NCBI RefSeq assembly: GCF_036324505.1
Contig: NC_086366.1
Coordinates: forward strand, 7,007,427 to 7,071,426
DNA from: Eleginops maclovinus
Lineage: Eukaryota > Chordata > Actinopteri > Perciformes > Eleginopidae
Length of the DNA: 64,000 bases
Direction: 5' to 3'
This document shows, in pieces, positions 12,453 to 25,418 of the stretch. The notes beneath the pieces were generated by a model. The model searched no databases, was not told the DNA's origin, and saw only the letters and a list, made by a program, of their open reading frames with translations. Both the position numbers and the translations under genes were made by a program. How positions within the stretch are numbered: position 1 is the stretch's first letter; the number at the start of each line of letters is the position of its first letter.

Positions 12453-13099
12453 TTAAAGGTGCCATAGAATGGAAAACTGTATTTACCTTGGCATAGTTGA
12501 ATAAGGAGAGTTCGGTACAATGAGCTTACATACCGTGAACGTCAAACACCAATGTTTCCTCCTTCAGGTGCAAATCATGAATGTGCATAAAACGGGTGAA
12601 TTACAACAATCCCTGTGTGCTACGTCACACACGGTAGTCCAGCCCCAACATTTGCATACACTAGCTGCTGGAAACAGTAACACTAACACTTACCACTCCG
12701 TAACCTTGCTCTCCAATCTCCGACCGACTGGCTGTTCTTCAAGTTCATCAGTTTCCTCCTCCGATAAAGGCTCAAACATGTAAGGTTGGATGCCAATAGC
12801 CTCCATGATTCATCTCTCACAGTTTTGCGAACTTCACTTACTTCTGTGTGCTCTGAGGCAGCCATGGATTGTTCCTTGTAAACCAGCCAATCAGAGCAGA
12901 GCTTGTCATTTATTTAAATGAGCGCCCCAGATAAGGCAACTCAGCTTGTTTCATTCTAGGGCCAAATCATACGGGTTATAAATGGGTCTGTAAAACCGCA
13001 TCTGGACATTTTTGGGATCAACCAAAGTTATAAACCTTCTTTGTAGACATCAGAGAACAATTTGAAATACCACATAGATGCACTCTATAGTGCCTTTAA
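12453..13099. mobile_element. Non-autonomous DNA transposon with TIRs and TTAA flanks
   Basis: The left end (TTAAAGGTGCCATAGAATGG, from 12453) is mirrored by the right end, whose reverse complement from 13099 begins TTAAAGGCACTATAGAGTGC. This gives roughly 20-bp terminal inverted repeats around 647 bp. TTAA lies at both extremities, as expected for TTAA-targeting superfamilies (piggyBac, Kolobok), although the TTAA could also be part of the TIR. The interior matches a fish repeat type I remember ('ttggcatagttgaataa', 'atttgcata', 'aaccagccaatcagagcag'). It codes for no transposase and depends on one supplied in trans. The short frames inside are not genes. Confidence 0.75.
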
Positions 13100-13860
13100 T
13101 CTTAATTTTAAACTTGCGAGATTCCCTGTCTTTTGTGTCGCTGTTTTGTAAAACTTTAAATGAGTTGGGAGTTTATTTGAATCTTTACTTTGTTTAAAAG
13201 CATAGCTTCTTTTTTTTAAAGGGAAATTAAACTAAGATATAAGATAGTAATATGATAGTTGTGAGATATAACAGTTTTATGTCCTCACATACTTCTAGAG
13301 GATGGAGACATTTTGAAGGCTGTGTTGGGATGTAATCCTTACTGGACCTCGATGGTCATATAAATAAATCTTGCACTCCTTAATGAACAGTCTTATCGGG
13401 AGCGAGCAGATCAACATGAATGAGTTGTAATAATGATGCATACCTGTAAAGTGACATTCACTTCAAGGATATTTAATCAGGCTTCATCCTTCTTTGTTCC
13501 CGGCGAGATTCATAATTGAGACTCAGAAAATTGTTCCTCGTAAATTACATCATGTGTCTTATGGAAGGAATCTTACAAGCTTAATAACAGTATGCCAGCA
13601 GTAAATGTGAATGTGATTTGCATTAATCTCCATTCAATTATATATGACAAAACTATCACCTATTCATTCCAAAGGCCTTCTATTTTGTATTCAGTTAATG
13701 TGATATCGGACTGAAATACTGATGCTTATCATGAATAATCATAATAACTCAGTTTATACATAAATACATATTTCAGATATAAAGCAACATTTGAAATTGA
13801 AATGTACACTATAGCAGCTGTTGGACATTATCGAGTGCAACTGAAATGTAATTTAATCGC
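13100..13860. other. Unique AT-rich sequence, no gene seen
   Basis: 13390-13660 is a smooth non-repetitive stretch with ATTA, TGCAT and TAATCA-type cores, possibly regulatory. Nothing coding. Confidence 0.45.
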
Positions 13861-13890
13861 ATATATATATATATATATATATGTATATAT
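13861..13890. repeat. (AT)n microsatellite
   Basis: About 15 AT units with one G substitution, self-complementary. Confidence 0.95.
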
Positions 13891-16800
13891 CCGATTATCT
13901 GTCAATCTAATTAAAGTGAAAGTGAGATGTTGGCTACAGCCTGTCACAAAGGCTGTCTGAGAGTTTTCAATAATAGATTATTTGCAGAAGCAAATCAAAT
14001 ACAAATGTTTGCACTATACAGATATACTAAAGGAGAAAAGCAAAGCTCATGACATCAGGGACATTATTGGTTTTATCTTTTTGATTGTTTTACTTTAGTA
14101 AAATAATGACATATTGTAGGCAAAGAAAGATTTATGGATTCTTCCTCCAGCTGTGTTATTTTTCAGGGGCAATGGCAATCAAAACTGTCCCTGCTCTCTT
14201 ATTTTCTATTGCAATCTACCTAGGCTTCCAACAGGGAAAATGGACCCCCAACATATGAGTAAAAAGGATTTTCAAGGTGTACACTTTCCTCTTTAGAATG
14301 TCTTGTTTATCTGCTGTGGTGAATGTCAGCGTGGGCAGCTTTTCTTGGATGCTGTCACCAACTTCCATTGTCTGTTTGTTTTTGGTGCACAACAGAAACT
14401 TAAATTCAGAAAGTGAACAATTGTATTTTGCTGTTTAGGTGTCAAAATATGTCCCTTATTCAAATGTTTTGAGTTCACTTAGGGTTAGGGTTGTCAGTCT
14501 AAAAAAGAATAGTCATGTAGCCAACTCCCCACTCATGTGCAATGCATTTTTCCAGGAACAATCAGCCCATTCTGTCGATATAGCACACCTGGGTTTTTTT
14601 TTTTCTGTAATGGTCTACATTAACCACCAGCACTGATTGAACAAATCCACATAAAGGTGTCACATTTTCCCTTTAAAAGAATATTCATCTTCATTCTCTT
14701 TTGTTTACCGAAGGTTAAGGGGAATTAACTGATGATGAGAGTGCTAATTGCTACACGAATAATAGATGTGGGAAGGTCCATTCAGAGATAACGGGCAGAA
14801 CCCACCTACATGTTTTAGAGAAATGCAATGGATCTGAGATCTTTTAGAATTGGTTAACACAATAGCTGAGCTTGTGTGAAACATAAAAGGAGGTTATTCA
14901 TCAATTTGGTCTTCATTTGGAACACAAAGGACTCTTAGTAAGGTAAATCTTATTAAATCCGTATTTCTGAGACTCATTTGGAGCTTGATGAGGCATTTTA
15001 CAGGCACTAGTATTTAATCCCAAGCATTTACGGTACAATAAGATCATATATGATAAGTTTGACTTTCATCTTGTATGTTGTTTTGCTTAGAATTCTGTGT
15101 TGATATTGCAGTTGTCAACACGGTGAAAGATTAGGTTTCTCATATTCATATTTCAACATTTTCTGATACATGACTTATCTACGAAAGAAAACTTTAGTTG
15201 TTACAACATCATTTAAAAAAGTTGGCATAATAGGATTAAGAAAGCCCTGGTAGCTCTTACCCTTCATCGTCAGTCCATATGTAGTTTTTTGGAAAAAGCA
15301 CAGCTTACACCCTAGATGACCCTTTTTGTTCGCAGTAGGCTCTATAAATGTAATCGCAGTTAAATTATTATATGTATTCTTTTTCCAGGACATCATTAAA
15401 TTGGTGTGAAAGCTTTATCTCTGAAAATAATGTCCAAACAATGTTCTACTGCGTACTGTAGAGGATGTAGTGGTGGGAAAACGCTGAGCCATCACTTCTA
15501 TCCATCAGCACGGACTGAAGTTTGCAGATAACTTTATTGCTTCTGGCATGGTTAGAAATGAAGCGCTTTTGTCTATCAAAAAAGAATAACAGCCAGTGAC
15601 ACGGGAAGGAGTGAAAACAAACTCTAACCCTGACCCTGAACCTAACCCTGACACACTCATTAGTTTATAGTAATCTGTAAAAGTTGCTACATGTGAGGTA
15701 GAGCATCTTTTCCAGCAGCTTGAGTATTCAGCCAATGTATGAAGGATTGGAGCATCTCAGTATTGATGGAAACAACCGTTTTCAAAACAAATGTACCCAC
15801 ATTAACTTCTTCAAATTACTCATATGTTCAGCGCTGACTGTTTTGGATTGTCTCGAAATTAATTTGGATCCATTCCAAAGTAATTAGTTTATTTTGACGA
15901 CTTAGGAGGGAGTATCTTTGGGATTGCCTCTGGAAATGTATCTTGCTTTACAGCAGACTTTTCTTCAATACTGTTTTATGAATACCACATGCACTTCAGG
16001 GAGAACGCCTGCATTAAAACAATTCTCTTTATTGGCATTTTTATTCAGATCTAGTGTTATGAACGATACAGTCTTTTTCCAAAAACTCGACCCAAAATTA
16101 CTTTGATTAAAATCATAATAGTAATTTGGTCTTTTTCCAAGTAAGGTATTAAAATATAAGGACTTTTTTTGTGTGTATAAGGTGCACACAGAAAAACAAG
16201 AGCAAACAACAACACAAATAAATCCCAATTCCATGTTCCAACTCCAGGTTTTAATTCCCATACCTCATTCAAATTAAACGTACCCAATCTGTCAGCTGAC
16301 CCCTTGTGCTAGAGAGATAGGACCATGCTTGGAAACAAAGGGCCAAACAAGGCTTCAAAAATGGTACGACTTATTTAAGCAAGTTTAAGGGGAATTTGCG
16401 GTAAAGCATGAACATAATTACACAAATGTTTTCGTTATTGCTGACTGTTCAATGTTTAAGACAAGTATTTAGAAATATACAACATTCATAACACCTCACA
16501 GCAGTTTGTACTCCAGCAACATGTAACTACAAAACAACTTTTTCTTAATCATTGTACTCGTGTGTTGTATATGTTTGATTTGACTGGCCATTTTTCAGAT
16601 CATTAATATTGTGTGGAACTGTGTGACATTTAAAGATGTTTCTGTATCCTTTTCACATGTTGTTATATTTGTCTCATCCCCTGGAGGTGTAATAAAACTT
16701 GACTCTGAGTTTCTCCTCAGTGGGAGGTAAAATGATCTGTCAGTCAACAAGAGGGCAATAGCCTCTGGCGGTTTTATTTTAGATCGGGCTATACTGGATT

Positions 16801-17605
16801 TAATACGCTCATTTTCGACTTCATACTTGATAATCTGATGAACACTTCCACCACTCCAAGGACCTGCAAGACTAGTGGCAACCATTTCTCTGCTTATTTC
16901 AGGTAAAGGAAGAATATGATTAAGTCTTTGAGAAGCTGATTTTAAATTCAAGGTTGGGAGAGCAGAAATCTCCAACCAAACCAGGTTCGCGATAATGATT
17001 GTACCTGCTTATGCAACAGCCCACATGAGTCAGATCCTCATCTATTGAACCAGAGGAGAGAACACAGCTTTTGTAAACAGGAGCTCTAAGCATTTTAGAT
17101 GTGTTCCACTCCTGTTTCCCATCTTTATGCTGTGGGAGTTTAATCTCATTCCAACTGACATATCCCCAGGCACATTCCCCCCCCCACCAAAAAAAAAAAA
17201 TGGAAACAAAAAAATTAGGACAGATTGAAGATTTTTTTTTCCCGTTGAAGAGCAGTAGGATATCTCTCTCTCACCCTCTCTGTCTGTCATTTTTACAGAG
17301 ATTATTTTATCTTATTTGCTGGGGTTCTGGCCGTTCTGGCCATGGGGCTCGGGGCTTTTATGGACTAATCCCCCACAAAGCCAGTAATAACCTGTCAGTT
17401 CATCCCCAGCCAACCCTCTTACCCCCTCCCCTTCTACCCCCCCCCCATCCAAGTACCGCTAACCATCCACACAGATACCAGAATGCGGGAGAAAGGCAGG
17501 GGGCCAACAGAGAGAGCCATGTGCTGGTAATGCCAGGCCTCAGGCACAGGGCCACGCATTCTAACTGAACCGTGAACCTTATTCTTTTTTCTTTTTTTTT
17601 TGCAG
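13891..17605. other. Unique sequence with telomere-like hexamers, no gene seen
   Basis: TTAGGGTTAGGGTT lies at 14479-14492. The related opposite-strand run 'ctaaccctgaccctgaacc' and its continuation span 15624-15652. A 34-codon frame from ATG 15430 begins with a C-x4-C pair but stops too early to call a THAP finger. The minus strand at 16595-16975 is open for 126 codons without family features. 17170-17200 and 17436-17447 contain C runs. The stretch just upstream of 17600 is pyrimidine-rich. Confidence 0.5.
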
Positions 17606-17698
17606 GAAATGGACAGATATCTTTCCACAATGAACTGTGACGGCAGAGAGCAGTTCTTCAAACGAGGACTCTGTCTGATGTTTTCTGCCTACAGTCTG
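17606..17698 (+). CDS. Internal-exon candidate (93 bp, phase 0), unknown gene
   Basis: A near-perfect acceptor (a run of more than 20 almost pure T ending in 'tgcag' at 17601-17605) precedes 93 bases that are open in only one of three frames. They are followed by a consensus-like donor (CTG then gtgaga at 17699). The length is a multiple of three and the open frame is exactly phase 0 at both ends, so inclusion or skipping would keep frame. The 31 residues start EMDRYLSTMNCDGREQ and continue through FFKRG to a hydrophobic end, LCLMFSAYSL. Two cysteines are present. I do not recognise the protein. No partner exon can be tied to it by phase: the other plus-strand candidates end in phase 1. It could be a real exon of a large gene whose introns fill this window, an alternative cassette, or a coincidence. 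Confidence 0.3.
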
Positions 17699-20677
17699 GT
17701 GAGATGATAAGAACTCATGGGAGTGAGAAAAAAGTCCATAAAGGAGATACTTTAACACAGCAACACAAATGCTATCAGAATTGATTGATGTTTAAAAGAT
17801 AGGTGTAACCGAAAGGAGAAAAAAAACTGCCTTCCAAACCCAATCTTTTCCACAATTTAGAGACTTCTTTTACTTTGTCGGATTCAACCGATGTCTTGAC
17901 TGATCTCAGCAGCAAATTACTTTCCTCTTGTGAATAACAAACCCACAGCATATGTGGGGGGTTTCAGTCAGATCCAGGGATTTACTATTGTTTCTTTTTA
18001 ATATCACCAAATTAATTTTCAGTATTTATTTTTGCAACAAATTCAGCTGAGAAAAAACACGCTTAGAAAGAAGATAATTTAACCACCAACAAAGACATCC
18101 ATAATGAAGGGACTGTCTTTTATCCCTCTCAAAATGACAGATTAGATATTAATCCGGGTTACTTTATGAACGTGCCATTCATATGTCCATCCAACATGAG
18201 GATATTGTCTGAGCTGACTGAAAATAAGAAAAATGAGCTGTGAAAAAGTCAAATGTATAGTACTATTAGTTCAATGGATTAACAAGTGGCTTAGCATTTG
18301 CTGCACATTTCTTGTGTATTTTTCGAAAAGGCTTAACCATCAGGATTACGTTTTCATTTGAACCTTATTCTGTCAGAAAAATAAAACAAATCAATGAGCT
18401 GTCATACAGTTCTGCCTCGATGGCAGCCTACTAATGTGCGTGCAGGTTTCCATCTCATCCCTGGCTTGTCTTTTTGCCATAACTTCCCTGTTGGTTATTT
18501 TTAATCTCCTTTCCCTTGGTCTCATCTGGGCCAGATGGAGTCTGCCCTGGAGCATGTGTTTGGGGCGAGGCTGCACTCCTGGTTAGCCTCTCTCACTCGT
18601 GGAATGAGGCCTGTCAGAAGGCATCAGGGTGACTCATCTCAGGAGGATGTGCTAACACATCATTGCCCCAGACTTTTCTGCGAGGGTTGATCGTCCATGA
18701 ACAATGTAGTTCCCATCGCAAGCTCACACTTGGCCAATTCCTCATCTACCCCTTCAACTGTGGACAGAAACAAGGGAAAGTATGTTTAAATTCATAATTG
18801 GAGGAATGCTTTGTTTGTATTTGCCCCACAGGGATTGACACCAGTCATTTCTATCCTTTAGTTTGTTTTTGGTTTATTGTTTTGTATTTTGGGCCCTTTT
18901 ATGCTGTTTAGGGTTTTTACCTTTCCTGTAGTGTGTTATTTAGGTTGTTGTGCATGTAAATGGTCAGCAAAGGCTAAAATCCCCAAATTCCCTAAAGAGC
19001 AAGTTTCTCATAAAACCCACCTTTTTGAAACAATGTTAAAATTCACAATTTTATAGAAACAAACAACACATATACAATATATACTATGACAAGTCAAAAT
19101 AAGCTTATTGATCTTCTGCAACTACGCTGAGTGACCTTTCAGCCTACAATATAGCTCACACATTTAGTTTTTCTTACACAGTGGAGGGGGTTATCATGCT
19201 TCCATTTATTCAGCACAGTCCCTGTTTTACATAGAAGCTAAAGAATCAGCTGTGCTTCACTCGGCCTCAGTTGGACTTTGGCATTTTTGTTGCGCACCTG
19301 TGGCATTTGAGATAAATATTATGCCAGTTTCTTGGTTATCTTATTCCTGACCTATTGCGTTGACGAGATGAAGTAATTTAAACAGTGTTTGTGTCCCTTC
19401 ATATTTGGGGCTGGAGCATAGAAGGCATTGTTGACCCTTGTCATCTACTGCACATTTCACAGATGCTGTAACACATTAACAAATGTTTTGTTTGGTTTCT
19501 AATGCGTCTCCACTGAGTCTCTTCTAAAGAAATATGCAAAACATACATTTGAACCTCGTCAAACAACAAACAACATGTCATCATTTACCTTACACAGTTT
19601 TGCATCAATGCCAAAACAAACAATCATGTCTTACTGCAAAACAAGCCACTTATGAATAGAAAGAGCCAACAATGGGATTGGAATGCAAAATGAGTAACTG
19701 AGGAGCGCATTAAATTATGCCTCTAATAGATCAAGAGTTTTGGGACGGCAATGAAATCTACAAGATTCATGGCCAATCCGAGCAAATGCAATGAGTCTCT
19801 TTACAGCAGAATAGGTTAGTAAAATATTTTATGCGCTGTGCTATTCCTTGAGGACAAATGATCGCACATGTTTTGTTTGGATTGTTTTCTTCTACATGCA
19901 TTGTTGTTTCTCCCACGGGTACTAAAAGAATGTCCCCTTTGTGCACTTCCAAAATAAATATATTATTGAATCGGATTGTTTTAGTAAATCTCCCTTAGGA
20001 ATTAAAAAAATATGGAAAGACAATGCTCATGACAAGGCTGCAATACAAAGTGATTAGATGTAATTTAGGTTGACGTATCAGAAACATTATTATAACGAGA
20101 GTTTTATTGGTATTGTAAAATTAGTTAAATCCTTGTAGAGTAATTAGTTATTCACAGAGCTTGAAAAAATGTCTTTTTGCTTTGATAGAACAAATACACG
20201 ACAACATGTGGGTTTGAAATTGTTGTGGGCATTGCCTCTGTTAGGTTTATCATTTAAATAACTTTTATTTTTAGTGTTGCAAAGGAAATTCATATTTTAC
20301 CCCGGATGAAACAACTATTGCTTTGAGAGCAATATATTTATTTTGAGGAAACGCACACTACCCACACTATGCCTCGGGGACATGTTCATGTAATGGAGTG
20401 ATTATTCCAAAGTAATCAGCAGAGAGGCTTGCATATGAAATCCATCGCCTCGAGCCATCAATGAAAAATGTACATCTCAACATTTTTTACAAATGTACAT
20501 CCACAAGTCAGGAATGTATCACGGGGCTTGCCAAAAGGAGAAAGTGAATAATGGGTTTTACAATACAATCATCTTCCGATTCGTCTCCATGTGTTACAAA
20601 TGATATTGCCTCGTAAGAAACATATACACAGACAAATTCACACATTGACTTGTGCTATATCCATGGAGTTTCCCGTG
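17699..20677. other. Unique AT-rich sequence, no gene seen
   Basis: 18500-18660 is somewhat GC-richer. 20370-20560 contains POU-like TGCATATGAAAT and two palindromic ATGTACAT cores about 30 bases apart, so it may be regulatory. No recognised repeat or gene. Confidence 0.5.
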
Positions 20678-22314
<1,637 letters not shown>

Positions 22315-22655
22315 CAGTGGTACTACTTTACTTAAGTTATCTACAAGTAAAACGAACGATATATGAAAATGGGAAAATATGTGTTATTAGCTCAATGTAT
22401 TTGAAGCATCACGAGTACACATTTTTATTCTGTATGTTGTCACAGTGTTATATTATAGTGATTATTATATGATTTTGTTTTCACAACTAAAAATAACAGC
22501 ATTTTAATGTTGCAGTTTGTCACTAAATAGCCATCCTTAGATACATATAGAGAATAATAGAAAGTAATGTATCAAATATACATTAGTATAAAATTCAAAT
22601 ACTCAAATAAAGTACAAGCATGTAAAAGTAATACTTGAGTAAATGTACAACACTG
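22315..22655. mobile_element. MITE-like relic with CAGTG ends
   Basis: The left end begins CAGTGGTACTACTTTACTTA. The right end, read in reverse complement from 22655, begins CAGTGTTGTACATTTACTCA. Both resemble the termini of a very common fish non-autonomous element with ends like 'CAGTGGTGGAAAGTAACTAA' and stepwise 'aagtactt' motifs. The 341-bp interior is AT-rich and non-coding. No clean 8-bp target duplication is visible, so the hAT assignment is an inference. A tandem 9-mer (CACTGGTCT twice) sits at the right edge. Confidence 0.55.
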
Positions 22656-25213
22656 GTCTCACTGGTCTCTTCACCCACACTACAAATGTTGGACCTGCTA
22701 AGTAGAACTTGATCTGCTGGATCCTGTATACAATTTGTCTGCGTTTTGACTAGTGGAGCCAGCTGTAAGCAGATGTGTGTTGATGCATGCAGCGCAATAG
22801 GAGAGTGTATTCCATAAAGGACCTATTAGCTCTAGTGATGCTGATTGGCTCTGGTGCCCAGCGCCTCCCCCGCCACTCTCGCTGACCTAAATCCAAAGGT
22901 CAGGTATTGACTGTAATATGCCTCCATTACCCCACTCATTAACCTCATGATGGCCCGCAGAGACTATGAGAATGTGACTGGAGGCAGAGGAGGAGACGCT
23001 AGCCACAAAGGACGCTGCTGTCACTGGGTGGACAGTGGTACAGGGGGACCAGCCAGCCAGTCTGCTATCGATCTATGTGGATTAGGAGGACCTTGTCTGT
23101 GGGGGCATCTCCCTCAACTGACAGATTATTGCTGGCTTTTTTTTCTGGGATTTGGGCTTTGAAAAGACTCCCAGCACAATAACTTTGTATGGAATAGACA
23201 TATCTAATAAGATACCAATACGCTCAGAGAGGGAGAGAAAAGGGTATGAAAGGGTTTTTGGAAAGCTTCCGGCAACGGGAGGCAATCTCATTTCTCTCTT
23301 GCCCTTTTTGTTTTTTCTTCCTTCATTCCTCCATTCTAATTCTCCTTTAATTCTGGAATTGCACAAGTGGGATTTACAAAACAGATTGACTCCCTTTATT
23401 AGTTCAGTATGTCATTATACATGCAGGCTTTGAAGCCATGCTTAGTTTTTTTTTTAGTGTATATGAATAAATGCGCTGCACAGGGACTGCAAACGGGCAT
23501 TACAATGACCTCAGAGTTCTGTCATCAGGGCTGATGAGAGAGACAAACCATCAAGGGCCAGGTCCAAACTGCACCCACACTGCATCCAATCCTCAATCTG
23601 CACGCAAAGCACACAGTGTCGGCCAAATACAGCAGAAGGAGATGAGAATTCTGTGCCAGGCATGACTTAGTACGTAATTAAGGCCCTGGCTCAGGAATGG
23701 CAAATCAACTTGCTTCATTTCCCAAAGGAGTTATGAGAAGTTAGGAAGGATAAAGGCAACCAAGGTACTCATTTTCAGGCGCTGTCTGCAACTTCACTGT
23801 GGTGAGGTTTTATAAGACACAGAAACCTGCTGTGTGACAGTCAAAGAGTTGTCAGAAAGTTTGGTTATGGAAGTTTCTTTGCAATCAATGGCAGGATGGG
23901 TATGAAGGACAAGGAGCCGCAGCTTTTGAGACATCAAATCAAAACACTGTGGTCAAAACATGGACACCATTTCGAGATGCTGTGCCTTTTTTTCTCGTAC
24001 ACTGTAAAGAATTCTCTCTTTCATTTCTCTCTCTCTCTTCAGCCTCTCTTTTTCCTCATCACACTTCAGCCTCCACTGATGATGCCCTGAAGCAGAGCCT
24101 GTGTGGGTTGCATACCAAGCAGTATAAGGCTGCTTTAAAAGCGAGCGGCCAAAGAAGTCGAGAGGGGTATCAAACAAGCTGCTGAATATGCATATACAAA
24201 TGACCTGTTCAGTAATCATGAACAACCACACAGCAGCTTTTCTAGGGGCTGTTTTGACACAGCTGGGCCGCGGCCCCATTAGTCCCACAAATATGTTTTT
24301 CAAATCAATGGTTTGGAGGCATTTCTGTACACATGCAGAGTGAACTCAGATTGTGTTCCGTGAGCAAAATGCTTTAATTTCTGCATAAGTATGTGTTGAA
24401 TGTTGCTTCTTCAAAGGATCACAAACTCTGATTTAAACTTAATATTCTGCCTGAGCAGCGGTTTAGTGTCTATAGCATTTGGCAGGCAAAATTGGATTTG
24501 ATGTCTGGGTGTTAGGGGTTAAGGTTATGATCATACTGACTTTCTTTGAACCATGCTTAATAAAAGCGGATGTTTTTAAATAATACAGCTTGATGCTATT
24601 CAACAATGGACTTATAATGTATATTTAAATCTGTATGTATGGCCAATGAAGAGACAGTGTTTGTTTCCCTATGCTTAGCAGATCAAACTAGATTAAATGA
24701 TACAGCTTTTAATGAACATCATAGTGCTAAAAAAACATCAGTCACAATTAAATATGTTTACAATGTTATTATTCCAAGAATAATTTACATTTTCTTTATA
24801 ATTTAACACCAAATGTGTTGATGATCTCGTTTTTTGCACTTAGGGTTAGGGTTAAACATTAACTCAATATCTCTACAGCCATCCTATTATTAATAGTCTG
24901 TGAAATACTCCCTATAACAAAACAAATATGTAAAGGGGCATAAGGCAATAGACTTGGAAAAACAAATTCAAATAATTGCAGAAATGTGTGAATATCTCGT
25001 TTGTCCATCAAAATCAGATGATATTATACACTACAGTATGTGGATGTTAGGGAGGGTAAAAAGTCAAACATTTCAAAGATAAACTATTTATCAATTTGAA
25101 AATATATCCACTACCCCTTAAACATTTCTTTCTTAGCTGGTCTCTGTCTAAGGCAATGTATTCTCATTTTGGGTATTTATAATTGAAAAGTCTTGGGGGG
25201 GGGTTTGTTAACA
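22656..25213. other. Unique sequence, no gene seen
   Basis: 22780-23080 is the least AT-rich block nearby and contains CCAAAGGTCA (a nuclear-receptor half-site type motif), perhaps regulatory. A short TC run lies at 24022-24040. TTAGGGTTAGGGTT lies at 24840-24853, preceded by CAC exactly as at 14476. Nothing coding is recognised. Confidence 0.45.
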
Positions 25214-25418
25214 ATGTTTCTGTTGTACCAGCTCTGTTCATTGGTTGTTGTTCATGGGGACGTAAAACAGCAGCCCTGGAGGGACAACACGGCATCTTAT
25301 GTGCCAGCTCATTCCAAGATGAGGCACCAGCCCTCCTATCCCATAGAAAATACCTATTTTTATCGGTTTAAGGAAGAAAGAAAGAAAGACACAAGCTCTT
25401 CTGTGGTCACAGAGGGAG
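25214..25418 (+). CDS. First-exon candidate with signal peptide (68 aa, phase-1 donor)
   Basis: From ATG 25214 the frame starts MFLLYQLCSLVVVHGD, a textbook signal-peptide shape: short start, hydrophobic core, then a small residue at a plausible cleavage site after VHG. It continues as a polar, basic stretch with RFKEERKKDTSSS. It ends at a strong donor (GGGAG then gtaagtg at 25419) after 205 bases, leaving phase 1, which is the usual phase after a signal-peptide exon in secreted and Ig/EGF-type proteins. A GAAA microsatellite-like run (25371-25390) codes the KEERKK part. An upstream in-frame ATG at 25193 sits before a G-run and would spoil the signal peptide. No TATA box is evident. The protein is not one I can name. 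It may also be chance. Confidence 0.25.

Noticed and set aside
15430..15534. Short frame with C-x4-C resembling the start of a THAP zinc finger
   Set aside because: Stops after 34 codons, and the rest of the C2CH signature is not found in neighbouring frames.
16595..16975. 126-codon minus-strand frame
   Set aside because: Reads smoothly but has no motif that I can tie to a family. Not enough to call.
17101..17568. 155-codon frame rich in Pro, Ser and His
   Set aside because: Composition is driven by C-runs and pyrimidine tracts upstream of the exon candidate.
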